DNA from: Pinus tabuliformis
Taxonomy: Eukaryota > Streptophyta > Pinopsida > Pinales > Pinaceae
Length of the DNA stretch: 64,000 nt
Reading direction: 5' to 3'
Assembly: GCA_031772625.1 (NCBI GenBank)
Contig: CM062813.1
Location: forward strand, 766,134,720 to 766,198,719
Shown here one piece after another: positions 1-11,527 of this stretch. The notes beneath the pieces are model-generated. The model searched no databases, was not told where the DNA came from, and saw only the letters and a list, made by a program, of their open reading frames with translations. Each line of letters starts with the position of its first letter. The stretch's first letter is position 1. The position numbers and the translations under genes were made by a program.

Positions 1-3000
1 TACATGTCCCATGACCTTGGTTATTATTTTTCCTTTATAAAATTTATTACATGGATTTTTAACCTGGGGCTATTACACCAACCAAGCCAAGAAATTAATC
101 AGTTCTAGCAAGAAATATGTTTTATTGTTTGTAGGAGAAATCAACCTATAGAAGAGTTAGTAAGAGGCAAGGAATCACTGGAGGGGTGTACTAAGAAACA
201 AAAACAACAAGTAGAAGAGTTTATATAGGCATACATGGACATGTTCTAAGAGCTTAAAGGGTTACCACCTAACAAGGAAGTGTAGCACGCGATCCATATA
301 TTGTTGGACTCCCCATTGCCAAACATTGGGATGTACATTCATTCTATTATAGAAGAATGTAAGGTGAAGAAACAATTGTAACAACTATTGGAACACGATG
401 TCATTTGACTAAGTACATCACTATGTGGGTTACCCATCATCATTGTGCCAAAGGATAATACTTGGTGGATGTGTATAGATTACAAGGCATTGAACAAAAT
501 CACACTCAAGAACAGGTACCCCTTTCCCAAGATAAATGATTTGACAGATCATTTGTAACAAGAAAAATACTTCACCAAGCTGGACTTGAAGTCTGGATAT
601 CACTAGGTTTGAGTTAGAAAAGAAGATACCTAGAAGACCACCTTCAAAACTAGGCAAGGTTTGTAGGAGTGGTTAGTCATGCCATTTGGACTATACAATG
701 CACCAATTACATTTATGAGATTAATGAATGATGTCCTATGAGATGTTATAGATTCAATTGTTATTGCCTATTTGGATGATATACTGGTATAGAGTGCTAC
801 TTGGGAAGATCACATCTCACATTTGACGTAGGTGCTAGAGATATTAAAGAAGCACTAACTACTAGAAAAAATCTCAAGAAGTGTGAGCTTGCACAATAGT
901 CTTTGGTGGTGCTTTGGTGTATTTGGGGTATGTGATAGGTGGAAAAGAGATGAAGATAGATCCTTCCAAGATGGAGGCCATCATGAAATAACTAGTGCCT
1001 ATTAATGTTTTTTAGGTCAAGAGTTTCATTGGGGAAGTATAGTACTTGAAGAAATTCATAGCCTCATTTTCATTGCTAGAAGCACTACTCCACGCCATAA
1101 AAAAAACTGGCAAAAGTTTCTAGTGGGGAAATGGTCAACGTAGGAATTTCGAGGAGCTAAAGAAGAATATTAGTCAATCACTAGTTTTGACATTACCAAA
1201 ATTGCAACAACTTTTTGAATTGGAGAAAAATACAAGTGGGTATGCTTTGGTAGTAGCCTCGATTCACGGAGGATGGCCTGTATGCTACCATTATGAAATA
1301 TTTCATGGGGTAGTTCTTAACTACCCTACCTATGACAAGGAGCTCTATGCCCTGGTGAAAGTTGTGAAGAAGTGGAATAAATATCTGATGGGAAAGGAGA
1401 TAGTAATCCACACAGATCACCAACCACTACAGTACTTGCAAAGCTAGAGTAAGCTACAACAGATCAGGCATTACAAGTGGATGGGTTTTCTACAACAATT
1501 TCATTTGGTGATCAAGTACAAGAAGGGAAACACAAAAAAGTTGGCCGACATGTTCTCAAGGCCACCCACATCGAATATCACAACTTTTGGGACTCTTAGG
1601 CACATGGAGACATTCACCCATGAGGCATATAAAGAATCATATTTAGAGGATGAGGAATTCAAGGAGGCATTTCAACAATTGCAGAGTTAGAGTTATGTGC
1701 ACACTAGCGACAAAATCATTGACTACCATATCTAGGATGTGTTCCTCTTCAGGTTGGTTAAGTTATGTGTTCGTGAAGGTGGGTGATTCTTACTGGTTAG
1801 AGATGCTCAGACCTCCAAGGTTGCAGGGCACTTTGATGTAGGGAAGACTGTGGCCAAGTTGTAGAGGTATGTGTATTGGTACAAGATGCAAGAGAAGGTA
1901 TCTAGGTTCATAGATGCATGATTTTTTGTACCAGCAAGACATGCAACATGAAACAAGGTCTACATCATCCCTTACCTGTACCCACTCGTCCTTGGGAAAA
2001 AATTTCCATGGAATTTGTAGGAGGCTTACCAAAAAGTAGTAAGGGACACAACTACTTGTTCATGGTAGTTGACAGGCTCAGCAAGACGTCTATTGTGATG
2101 CCTTATAGATCATCAATGGGCAAGAGTTAACAAATTTTTTCTTTATACAATTTTCGACTTACTTTGGGATGCCAAGGAGCATCATTGCAAATAGACACAA
2201 GATTTGTTTATGCATTTTGGACTAAATTATGGGAAAAGATGGACACAAAGTTGAAGAGATTTACAACATTCCATCCATAGATAGATGGGCTGACAAAAGT
2301 AATCAATAAGACTTTGGTGCAACTTCTGAGGGGATACAACTAGAAGCATATGAAGATATGTGACAAAAATTTGGTATATATGCAACATTATTACAATAGA
2401 GCAGTTCACACTTCAACATGAAAGTCCCCATTTGAAACTTGTTTTGGATATTTTTTATCTTCACCTTTAGACATTGCATATGGGCAACAAGGAGGAGCGA
2501 GGGAAGATCTTATAGGAGATGCCTTGAGGGATGAAAATTTTATAGATAAGATTAGGTAAATCAATATGCAAGTATAAGAGATATTGCAAAAGTAACAATA
2601 TAAGGCTAGGCATGATTAACATAGAACATAGAAATTGTTTAAGGTGGGAGACAGAGTATGACTACAATTGAACAAGGAGAGACTATAGGGTTTTGGTAAG
2701 AAATTAAGGTTCTAAGGTATAATCCCTTCGAGATAATGGAAAAGGTGGGTGATAATGCCTATAAAATCAATTTTCCACCATATATGTGCATTTACTCAGT
2801 TGTCAATGTAGATGATTTGAAACTCTATGAGCTTTCCATGCTAGATGAGGAAGAGGAACAAGTCCAACCTTCTATGCATGATTAGAAGTAGATGCTCAGG
2901 TAGAGTTGATAGAAGATACAATTTTTTAGAAGAGATCCACAATACAATATAGGGACAACATGAACTTTGACAGATTGGGTTGAAAGGAAAAAGTCTAGGC

Positions 3001-3105
3001 AAAGCTAAATGGTGCACTAGAGAGAAGGTTGAGGAAAAATTTCCTCACCTCATTTTGTAGAATCTTTTGTGGACCAAAATCCCCCCAAAACAGGGAGGCA
3101 TGAAC
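1..3105 (+). pseudogene. pol: gypsy pol pseudogene (RT, RNase H, integrase)
   Basis: In a functional copy this region would encode reverse transcriptase, RNase H and integrase. The RT palm is recognisable from about 400 to 900: a fingers motif MCIDYKALNK near 470-500, MPFGL near 680, and the catalytic YLDD at 769-780, still intact. The RNase H stretch is open at 1187-1447 and contains the typical HTDHQPLQYL end. A tether with ADMFSRPP follows near 1540. The integrase core (FVGGLPKSSKGH, near 2010) and a C-terminal part with NFPPYM and a V-N-V-DDLKLYE motif (about 2755-2840) come next, with a polar tail to about 3100. Many in-frame TAG codons sit where Gln or Trp would be expected, and there are several frameshifts. 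It cannot make an intact polyprotein. Confidence 0.85.
3087..3100 (+). other. Candidate polypurine tract of the left gypsy element
   Basis: The purine-rich run AAAACAGGGAGGCA directly follows the end of the pol pseudogene and is followed by TG, as expected for a plus-strand primer next to a 3' LTR. A few non-purine bases make it imperfect. Confidence 0.45.
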
Positions 3106-3899
3106 TAGATTGAATCATTATATTATTTTTCATCCATGTTGGTGCTTTTAGAGTGGAAAAAGTGAAGAAATGATCTCTTAGGACCATTTTTACCTACATG
3201 ACCCAATTTGGAAAATTAGGGTTTGAAACCTTCTGAAAATGTTTTGAGGTATCAAATGATGTTTTTTGGGGTGAAAATTTATCACTTCAGTATGACACAT
3301 TTTTTTTCCTATTTGACACACAGAGACCTTACTACCATCACAATACTCGCGTCAATCAAAGTTTGTATGTCAAAGTTATGCCACTCAAAATTTGACCTTC
3401 CTATTTTCACTACCATAATTCAAGAGGATACCATGTTAGCCCACATTATTCATGGAAAATGGGCTAGGCTTATGATTATGATGAAGAATAATCTAGAAGA
3501 GTCTATATTGTAACAATGGTTAAGAGTTGAGGCAGTCAAATCTAACCACTAGTATGCTATCAGGATGTGTTATAATAGAGCCACGAGGAGGAAAAAGAGT
3601 TTCATTATTTTTAGTGCATTTGTTCCATAACTGAGAAAACAACTGAGAGGAATAGGAGATAGAGCACACAAAGATGATTTGTGCACTATAGTAGCCCACA
3701 GGCCACATTCCATACTTCTTTGTACTCACGTATATTTTATATTCAGAGAAAGAGAGTAGAGTGACCTCACCTTCTAGTTGGGTTTTTCTCTTGAAAGGGT
3801 TTCCCAGGTCATATCATGTGTCAAATATTTGTATGAGATTTTATTTCGTTGTTCTCTATTTTCTACATAATTTTAATTTTCATGTATACATTATTAACA
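3101..3899 (+). repeat. Probable 3' LTR of the left gypsy element
   Basis: This non-coding, AT-rich stretch starts with TG straight after the purine tract and ends with several CA options (3866 or 3899). The partner LTR is outside the window, so the right boundary is a guess. No long open frame here resembles a known protein. Confidence 0.35.
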
Positions 3900-4205
3900 A
3901 TAATCTACAGATCTATAAATCTAAAAAAAAAAAACTGTAATAGTGTAGATCTTGGATTGTTAAGTATAATTTTATCAGATCTATTGTGACAAACTATCTA
4001 CTAGAATAGCCACAGTAGTTTATAGATCAACTTGCTATGCTAAGTTGCAAAATTTCCAAATCTGTATGATTTTTCTTCTTGATATTAATGATATCCATAT
4101 TAGACCGAGAAGGGTACTTCATAAAGAATCTCTTGTAATCATCAAGGAACATAATGAGGAAGAAATTCCAAATAAAGTGGATGATACAATTACAAAAAAA
4201 CATCT
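3900..4205. other. Unassigned AT-rich spacer
   Basis: This spacer lies between the probable LTR and the next gypsy fragment. It holds an A12 run near 3931 and no frame that I recognise. The reading just upstream of the protease fragment (4090-4200) may be a broken N-terminal extension of it. Confidence 0.4.
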
Positions 4206-4720
4206 TCTATTCCTCCAATAGGTCATTCTTCTACATCATCTCAAAATGCTCCTTTTTTGGAGAGATTAAAGATAGATAAGAGTGTATAGAAACAATTAAT
4301 ACCATCAGACTATGATATGTTGGATAAATTAAGGAATGTTTTAATTCAAATTCCTTTATTTCAAGCAATAAAATATATTCCTACATATGCTAAAATAGTA
4401 AAGGAATTATGTATAAAGATACCAAGAAGAAAGAAAAAGGAATGACAAAGTGCATCTCATTGGAAAATTAGTAGATATAGTGATGGGAAGAACTTATCTA
4501 GAAAAATACTTAGATCCTAGAAGTCCCATTGTAAAAAATCATATTAATAATATTGCAATTCCAAACACACTTACTAATCCAAGAGTAGTTATAAAAAAAT
4601 GACACATAATATAATGGATGAATTAAAAATGAATAATCTTCACTATACACCAATTATTTTACAATTAGTAGATAGATATACTATAAATCGATAAGGTGTT
4701 GTTTGACGGTGCTAGATGCC
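4206..4720 (+). pseudogene. gypsy gag/protease junction fragment
   Basis: The fragment covers the end of gag and the start of the aspartic protease region of a gypsy element. From about 4250 the frame reads PFLERLKIDKS, followed after a TAG by a segment with the pattern IPLFQAIKYIPTYAKIVKEL, characteristic of the stretch before the protease in one large group of plant gypsy polyproteins. After a frameshift near 4450 it continues as GKLVDIVMGRTYLEKYLDP and a segment ending NIAIPNTL (to about 4590), then a short protease-like part around 4640-4700. The catalytic DLGA-type motif is lost in frameshifts. Beyond about 4720 the similarity ends. It belongs to a different gypsy family from the element on its left. 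Confidence 0.6.
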
Positions 4721-5457
4721 ACTAGCATTGTAAGGGGATATTCCTGTCTTGAAGTCCCAATTAGAGACCTCACACCATGTAGGAGTCCCATCCGGTCATA
4801 CGGTTCGACCACCATTTGAAAGGTTTTAAAGATATGCCTTGTTCATGATCAAACACAAGAGAACACAACACCTCTTTGGGGTAGAAAAATGTGAGATTTG
4901 TGAGACACCCAATGTAAGGTGTTTGAGGGAGACTTCCACAACGGGTAGGGAAAACGAGCCATTGGTTAGAAAAGTAATAGTACTATCCGAAAGGGGACCT
5001 AGGAAGAAAGAGAAAGGCTTGTTGAATACCTGTAGATTAGTCCACATAATGAATAATAATTGTTAAAGCATAACAACACTCATTCAATAATAACCATAGC
5101 TAAGCAATGAATTGGTTCATTAACTTAGTATGTGGTGAAAGAAACATATATCATAAACATAACAAGAATAGTCCTACTATATCTATGGTACATGTATGAA
5201 GAAGTGTCGGCTGAATGAGATTTTGCTTAAGAGAGAAAGATACGAAGTACACTATTACATAGATGAAACATTGTATCCAATAGCGGAACACGAAGCCACA
5301 ACTTGAATCTCCAAATAATGATCTATCTCCTATGCATTACAAGAGAATCCAAGGAAATACCTTTAGAATCCAAGCCCTTCACATGAATTATGAGGAGTTA
5401 TTTATAACAAGTAATAATGACCTTTGATAATCCTCATGTCTCTTTGAATTCAATCAC
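4721..5457. other. Non-coding flank, nothing recognised
   Basis: This is single-copy-looking AT-rich DNA between the gypsy fragment and copia element 1. A 75-codon frame at 4839-5066 has several Cys codons but matches nothing I know and has no supporting context. The right end carries the target site of copia 1. Confidence 0.4.
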
Positions 5458-5462
5458 TGTTC
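5458..5462. repeat. Target site duplication, left copy (TGTTC)
   Basis: These five bases directly abut the TG end of the left LTR. The identical TGTTC sits at 11523-11527 directly after the CA end of the right LTR. A perfect match on both sides fixes the ends of copia element 1. Confidence 0.9.
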
Positions 5463-6462
5463 TGTAGAAATTCTCACTGTAGATCACCTGATAATGCAAT
5501 ATACTAAAGCAAAATACTTGATCTACTTCTACAAACAAACTTGTGGAAGCTTAATTGATTTTGAGCAAGATGAAATAGAACATATATGACAGATGAAGAA
5601 GAAACAATCACACATGAACACAAAAGAATACTCTGGGGAAAGCCTCAACTAAAAACCCCGATCTCTGTATTATCATACAAGTGGAAATATCATAGGATTA
5701 CACAAAGCTTTAGCTCACAAGCTATCCAGCTCTCAGTACAATCCCTCACTACTTCTCATAAACAGAATAGACAACACATATGCCTTTCTTCAGTCCTCCA
5801 AGCCTCCTATTTCCTTACACAGTTTCTCCTAGGTCCTCAAGTTGCCACCTATGTGTAATTACCTCATGCACTGCTCACTAACCTTTGAAATAACTGCGCA
5901 ATCCTCAAGGAAAGAATTCCTTTTTGCATGCAAGAGATATCCTTATGGGAATATTCCTGCAACTAACAGTACACTGTCCCATCCTTTGATCTCAACTGGG
6001 TCTCTGTCTGAACTGACATGCATGAGTTATTTATGAGAGAATATTCAGCTATCTGAAGTACACTAGTTGCATGCATGCATGCATTGACTAACTGAACTCA
6101 CAATCAGTTCCACAAACTATTGGAACTAATCTAACTAGACTTAACTTAGTTAACTGAGCTAACTAATTACAACTCAAGGTACAACTCATCCTGATCTCCT
6201 TAATTAAGGGATAAGTTCCTAAATCAAAGGGATAACTGTTGCATGTCTTCACATAGACTTCATGTTTGATTTTCTCTAACTAATTAACTCAAGATGAATT
6301 AATTAATTATTTTACAAACAACTGCTGAGCTCAAACTTGAATTTTAATCCACAATTTTAATTTAGGGACTAATTAAAATTGGAATGTATCCTGAAATGCT
6401 ATTTATAGCAATGATATTTTTAGAATTTCTATATTTAGCATTTCTTGTTGCTATTTTCAACG
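5463..6462 (-). repeat. 3' LTR of copia 1 (element orientation)
   Basis: This 1000-bp LTR starts TGTAGAAATTCTCACTG in window orientation and ends TATTTTCAACG, where the right LTR has CAACA, so the terminal CA is mutated here. It holds a run of CATGCA motifs near 6065-6082. Open frames inside it (for example 5586-5858) are incidental. Confidence 0.9.
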
Positions 6463-6476
6463 CTCCCTCTCAACAA
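6463..6476 (-). other. Polypurine tract of copia 1
   Basis: Read on the minus strand this is a G/A-rich run (TTGAGAGGGAG) immediately upstream of the 3' LTR, the usual place for plus-strand priming. Confidence 0.7.
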
Positions 6477-8364
6477 GAAATGGATTATCTGTCACCCCGA
6501 TCCTATCTCTGTGGAACTCGAATTTGCATTTTGACAATGCCTAATTCAAAATATCTACATCCTGCTATTCGGTCGAAACATACTAAAACAACATGATCCT
6601 CTTCACCACATAATCTCAAAGATGATGTTACCGGATATCGATGTGCTTGGACCTGTCATGAAATACTAGACTCTCAAAGAGTTTGATACAAATCTAATTA
6701 TCGCAATAGATCATAGTTGGATCCATCCTCTAATCAAACAATCTAACTAGAATTTTCCGCATCCAAATGCCCTCACATGTTGCCTAGCTTGCATCCATGT
6801 ATTCAACCTTTGCTGAGCTAAGTGCAACTGGCCTCTGTTTCCTGCTGTGCCAAGAAACTGTAGTTGAACCAAGGTTGAAAATTCCTCTTGAAGTGCTCTC
6901 CCGATTTGATGGACTCCTTGCCCAATCTGCATCTGTGAAGCCCTAAAGCTTCACTCCCTCTGTCTATTTGTACCATAATCCATACTGAGATGTGCCTCTG
7001 AGGTATCTCAACACATGCTTAGCTAACTTCAAAAATAGCTTGGTAGACTAAACAATAGCTTGACTTAGTTGGTTCACCGCAAAGCACAAATCTAGTCTTG
7101 TGTTCACTAAATACATCAATGAACCCACAAGCTGTTGATACACAGTAGCAGCTACTACCTCACCTGAAGTAACATCCTCCTTCCCCTAGTTAACTGCTAG
7201 AGGAGTCTGCATGGTCTTGCACTTCTCCATGTGGAATCTCCTTAGTATCTCATTGGCATACATGCATTGAGACACAAACACTTCCCCATCCTTCTGCCAC
7301 ACTTCCATGCCTAGAAAGTAGTGCATGATACCCATGTCTTTCATCTCAAACTCTCTTGCAAGGTCCTCCTTGCAAGACTTGATCAACTGATCATCACCTG
7401 TTAATATTAGATCATCAACATAAAGAACAATGATCAATGTCTTACCTTCTACCATGATGTGGTATAGGTTCGCATCTTCTACACTCTTTGTGAAGCCCAA
7501 CTCGGTGAAATAGCTATCGATCTTGGTGTACCAAGTATGAGGTGCTTGCTTCAGCCCATACAAATCTCTCTTGAGTCGGCACACATGCAACTCGTGATCA
7601 AAGATATCAAATCCTTCCATTTGCTCTATGTACACCTCTTCCTCAATCTTTCCATTGAGGAATGTAGTCTTCACATCCATCTGATGGATCTTCCAAACCA
7701 TCTGTGCTGATTGTTCCAACATTGATCTGATAGATGAGTACCTTGCTACAAGAGAAAAAGTCTCATCATAGTTGATCCCCTCAACCTGTGAGAAACCATG
7801 GGCAACTAACCTTGCCTTATGTTTCTCCACACTAGCATCAGCTACTTACTTTACCTTGTAAAGCCAACAGGAACTCACCACTGACTTGTTCTCTAGTCTT
7901 GGAACAACATCCCAAAAACTATTTCGAACTATGGAGTCATACTCCTCCACTATAGCATCAACCCAGATTGGTTGTTGCACTGCTTCCTCAAAGGAAGATG
8001 GCTCGGTCTCTATACATTCCCCAATAAAGGCCATGTAACCAGTGTACCGCTCAGGTGATCTCCTATGTCTGTGCTGAGAAGATGGCTCTCCCACATTGTC
8101 TCTCGCATCCATCAACAATCTGTTATCTTCTGTTGAGCATTTCTGCCCATCTCTGGAAGACTCTGCATGAGTGGATGTCTCCACTCCTAGATACTCTGCA
8201 TGTAGCTGCTCCGCATTAGTCTGAGGCTCCTCCTCCTTAGGAACCAAAAGTTCCTCCTCTGCATGCAACTTGAGCTCCCTCTCAAGGGAAACTCGAATGG
8301 CCTTCTGCTCGTCGAACTTTAGATCTCTGCATACCACTATCTTTTGACTGGTAGGCAAGAACAC
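6477..8364 (-). pseudogene. pol: copia 1 RT and RNase H region
   Basis: This is the C-terminal half of the copia polyprotein, read from right to left. From 8364 a linker with acidic and charged residues leads into the RT N-terminus (EAVQQPIWVDAIVEEYDSI, near 8000). The RT core is open at 7830-7186 and shows KARLVAHGFSQVEG, MDVKTTFLNG, the YGLKQAP motif and the catalytic YVDDLILTGD, all intact. Downstream of 7186 the frame is broken, but the RNase H domain can be followed: a DADWA motif near 7000, a stretch around 6760-6930, and a C-terminal SKHIDIRYHHLRD motif near 6640. The RT core is the best preserved part of the element. Stops and at least three frameshifts prevent expression. Confidence 0.85.
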
Positions 8365-9484
8365 CCAATAGTTGTGGGGTTATTAGTGTACCCCACAAGT
8401 ATCCCCAACTCCGTTGTTGGCTCTAGCTTCTTCTGGGCATCTTTGGTCACATGGAAAAATACCGATAAGCCAAAGATCCTGAAGTGAATCACATCTAGTC
8501 TCTTCCGAGAGAAAGCCTCCTCTGGTGTCTTCATCCCAGTATGCGATGCGGGCTTCTATTATGCAAGTATACCACTATATTGCATGCCTCAAACCACAAA
8601 TGAAGTGGTAGGCCTTGGTCATGTAACATCGCCTGAGCTGCTCCCACAATTGTTCTGTTCTTCCTTTCGGCCACCCCATTCCGCTGTGGGTTATGGGGTG
8701 CGGTCAAATCCCGTTTGATTCCTTCTGTTGCACATACGTCCTTAAACTTTTGAGAGACATACTCTCCACCATTGTTGCTTTGCAAGGCCCTGATTTTCTT
8801 TCCAGATTCTTTCTTAACCAAGACTTTGAACTCACAAAACCTTGAAAAGGTTTGATCCTTCTTCTGCATGAAATAGATCTAGCATCTACGAGAAAAATCA
8901 TCAATGAAAATAACATAGTACCTTTGTTTAGTGGTGGAGGCTGTCAAGAATGGTCCACACACATCTATATGAACTTGCTCCAAGATTGCTCTAGCTCGAC
9001 TGTCTCGATCCTGAAAGGAAGATTTTGCATACTTATCCAAGGTACAACCTTTGCATGTATCCACTTGCTCAAGTTTACCCTTGGGAAGTCCAGTAGAAAT
9101 CTGCTGCATGATCTTCAAGGCCCCATGGTGCAAGTGGCCCAATCTTCTATGCCATAGCTTGCCAGTATCTTGGCTTTGCAACAACTCTGCTTTGGAACTC
9201 AACGCAGCACAATCATCTACCTCTAGCTTGTAGAGATTGTTTACTCAAATCCCAATCCTCTTGGTTTGTCCCATGGAAATGTGTCTCAGGAACACCTTTC
9301 CTTTACTGAAGACTACATCATAGCCTTTGTCTTCCAACACTGCGATGGATACCAGGTTATTCTTCAGTCCAGGCACATATTTTACATCAATCAGGGTGAG
9401 AGGAGCTCCATGCTCCCTATAAAACACAACTGTACCTTCACCTAAAACATGATACTTTCCATCATTGCCCATCTCTATGCACAT
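8337..9484 (-). pseudogene. pol: copia 1 protease C-terminus and integrase
   Basis: Read right to left, the first part (9484-9245) carries the post-protease segment LIDVKYVPGLKNNLVSI. The pre-integrase zinc-binding region follows with LWHRRLGHLHHGALK and the C-x2-C of CKGCTLDK (about 9170-9030). The integrase core begins with HIDVCGPF (first catalytic Asp, near 8970) and continues with FIDDFSR. The second Asp is likely in the SNNGGEYVS segment (near 8780), where the usual D is replaced by N. The third residue, Glu, sits in NGVAERKNRT (near 8670). Frames change at about 8900 and 8540. Loss of the middle Asp would itself inactivate the integrase. Confidence 0.8.
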
Positions 9485-10444
9485 CTAGAGGTCCTTCTCC
9501 TCCAAGGTACTGAATAAACTCTTGTCGTTGGTCATGTGGAATGAGGCTCCACTGTCCAGGTACCAAATACAACCCACCATTGATGAAACCATGCATGCGA
9601 TGAGGGTAAAATCAAATTTGAACTGTGAGGCCAGTGCCTTACCATCTAATCCTTTTGAGGATCCCTTATTGGATTTATTTCTGTGGACAATTTGTTGCAT
9701 AATGGCCCACCTCATGACAATTAAAGCATCACACTTTAGATTTATCAATCTTCTTCCCACCATGGGAAGAACTCGATTTGGATGTGAAGCCTTCCCTTTC
9801 CCTTTCCTCGCCTTACTTGCTAAGGCTAGATTTTCTTCATCATCATGCTTAGATGAAGAACCATCTCTGGTGCTTCTCCTGATCTCCTCCTGCATCAGAT
9901 CCGACCACAGTCGTTCCTAATCTGGCAGCTTCTCTCTTCCATTTATTGAGTCTTGGTAGCTATGCCATCTCTTAGGAAGATCGAGGAGAGCAAGACTCAC
10001 CATGTCATCATCGGCTGTCATGATTCCTACACCTCCAAGCTCATCCCTGTAGGTGGTGAGCTTGTTCAGATATGTAGAGATTGTGTCCCCCGATTCACAC
10101 TTGATTTTCTGAAGCTTGTCTTTCAGCGCCAGCATCCTCTGGTCACTGCTATTCTGATATAGATCCTTCAATGTCTTCCACATTAAAAATGGTGTCTCCT
10201 TCCCATGGAGACTCGAGAAATTATGGTCTTGAACTCCCTCCAGAAGAATCCTCCTCGCTCTAGCCACACAATTCTTCCATTCTACCAATTTTTGGGCATT
10301 AGCTGCTGCTGGCTTGGGGACTTCTTGATCAATGAAGTCCTTCAAACCATTGTCCTCTAATATTGCTTCCATGTGATCCTTCTAGGCTATATAATTCGAG
10401 CTACCATCTAGGGCATACTCGAGTCTCAAACCATTGAACGCCAT
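9485..10444 (-). pseudogene. gag: copia 1 gag and protease
   Basis: The likely start is the ATG at 10444 (MAFNGLRLEYAL), because the frame runs through one TAG into the long gag frame that starts again at 10372. The body (10372-9917) is a typical copia capsid: WKTLKDLYQ, L-x-KLQKIK and YLNKLTTYRDEL, ending with LPKRWHSYQDSI. After a stop the frame resumes with a basic linker. The single CCHC knuckle region near 9700-9740 is shifted into another frame, so the zinc ligands are not read in line with gag. The aspartic protease motif DSGASFHM is intact near 9540. The order gag, knuckle, protease is standard for copia. Confidence 0.85.
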
Positions 10445-10548
10445 TGGTGAACTTTGAGATGTGATAAGAATTCGATTTCTATAATCAAGAACTTCAAACT
10501 TCGAACTTCTCCCTTCTTTGTATATTTTTCTCTGCTTTGATCACCTTT

Positions 10549-10560
10549 TCTCTGATACCA
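10549..10560 (-). other. Primer binding site of copia 1
   Basis: On the minus strand the LTR end ...TTTTTACA is followed directly by TGGTATCAGAG, complementary to the 3' end of initiator Met-tRNA, the usual primer of plant copia elements. Confidence 0.9.
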
Positions 10561-11522
10561 TGTAAAAATTCTCATTGTAGATCACCTGATAATGTAATAT
10601 ACTAAAGCAAAATACTTGATCTAATTCTACAAACAAACTTGCGGAAGCTTAATTGATTTTGACCAAGATCAAATAGAACACATATAACAGATGAAGAAGA
10701 AACAATCACACATGGACACAGAAGAATACTTTGGGGAAAGCCTCAGCTAAAAATCCCGATCTCTGTATTATCATACAAGTGGAAATATCTCAGGATTACA
10801 CAAAGCTTTAGCTCACAAGCTATCCAGCTCTCGGTACAATCCCTCACTGCTGCTCATAGACAGAATAGAAAACACATATGCCTTCCTTCAATCCTCCGAG
10901 CCTCCTATTTCCTTACACAGTTTCTCCTGGGTCCTCAAGCTACCACCTGTGTGTAATTACCTCACACATTGCTCACTAACCTATGAAATAACTATGCAAT
11001 CCTCAAGGAAAGAATTCCTTCTGCATGCAAGAGATATCCTCATGGGAATATTCCTCCAACTGATATTACACTGTCCCATCCTTTGATCTCAAGTGGGTCT
11101 CTACCTGAAATGACATGCATGAGTTATTTATGAGAGAATATTCAGTTTCCTGAAGTACATTAGTTGCATGATGCATGCATTGACTAACTGAACTCACAAT
11201 TAGTTCCACAAACTATTTGAACTAATCTAATTGGACTTAACTCAATTAACTGAGCTAATTAATTACAACTCAAGGTACAACTCATCCTGATCTACTTAAT
11301 TAAGGGATAACTGTTGCATGTCTTCACATAGACTTCATGTTTGATTTTCTCTAACTAATTAACTCAAGATGAATTAATTAATTATTTTACAAACAACTGC
11401 TGAGCTCAAATTCGAATTTTAATTCACAATTTTAATTTAGGGACTAATTAAAATTGGAATGTAACCCGAAATGCTATTTTTAGCATTTCTATATTTAGCA
11501 TTTCTTGTTGCTATTTTCAACA
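10561..11522 (-). repeat. 5' LTR of copia 1 (element orientation)
   Basis: This 962-bp copy runs in window orientation from TGTAAAAATTCTC to TTTTCAACA. It matches 5463-6462 except for substitutions, a 21-bp deletion near 11300 and a small indel near 11480. It would hold the promoter of the element; I did not find an unambiguous TATA box on the minus strand. Confidence 0.9.
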
Positions 11523-11527
11523 TGTTC
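11523..11527. repeat. Target site duplication, right copy (TGTTC)
   Basis: This is the partner of the copy at 5458-5462. Confidence 0.9.

Larger units (their letters stand above)
1..3899 (+). mobile_element. Decayed Ty3/gypsy retrotransposon, 3' part
   Basis: This is the downstream part of a gypsy element: RT, RNase H and integrase in the usual gypsy order, then a purine-rich tract and a probable 3' LTR. The element enters from the left window edge, so gag and the 5' LTR are not visible. Stops and frameshifts are frequent, which marks it as an old copy. The long integrase tail after the core resembles chromovirus-type elements, but I cannot see a clear chromodomain, so the clade is left open. 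Confidence 0.85.
5463..11522 (-). mobile_element. Ty1/copia retrotransposon 1, complete but decayed
   Basis: This 6060-bp element lies on the minus strand with two LTRs (5463-6462 and 10561-11522), a primer binding site, a polypurine tract and a gag-pol region in copia order: gag, protease, integrase, RT, RNase H. Perfect TGTTC target duplications flank it. The LTRs align along their whole length with scattered substitutions. The right LTR lacks 21 bp present near 6215-6240, lost between two short GGGATAA repeats. The coding region has stops and shifts in every domain, so it cannot move by itself. Confidence 0.92.

Noticed and set aside
4839-5066. 75-codon frame with Cys pairs resembling a zinc finger
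   Set aside because: Spacing does not fit a known finger, and there is no conserved copy or context.
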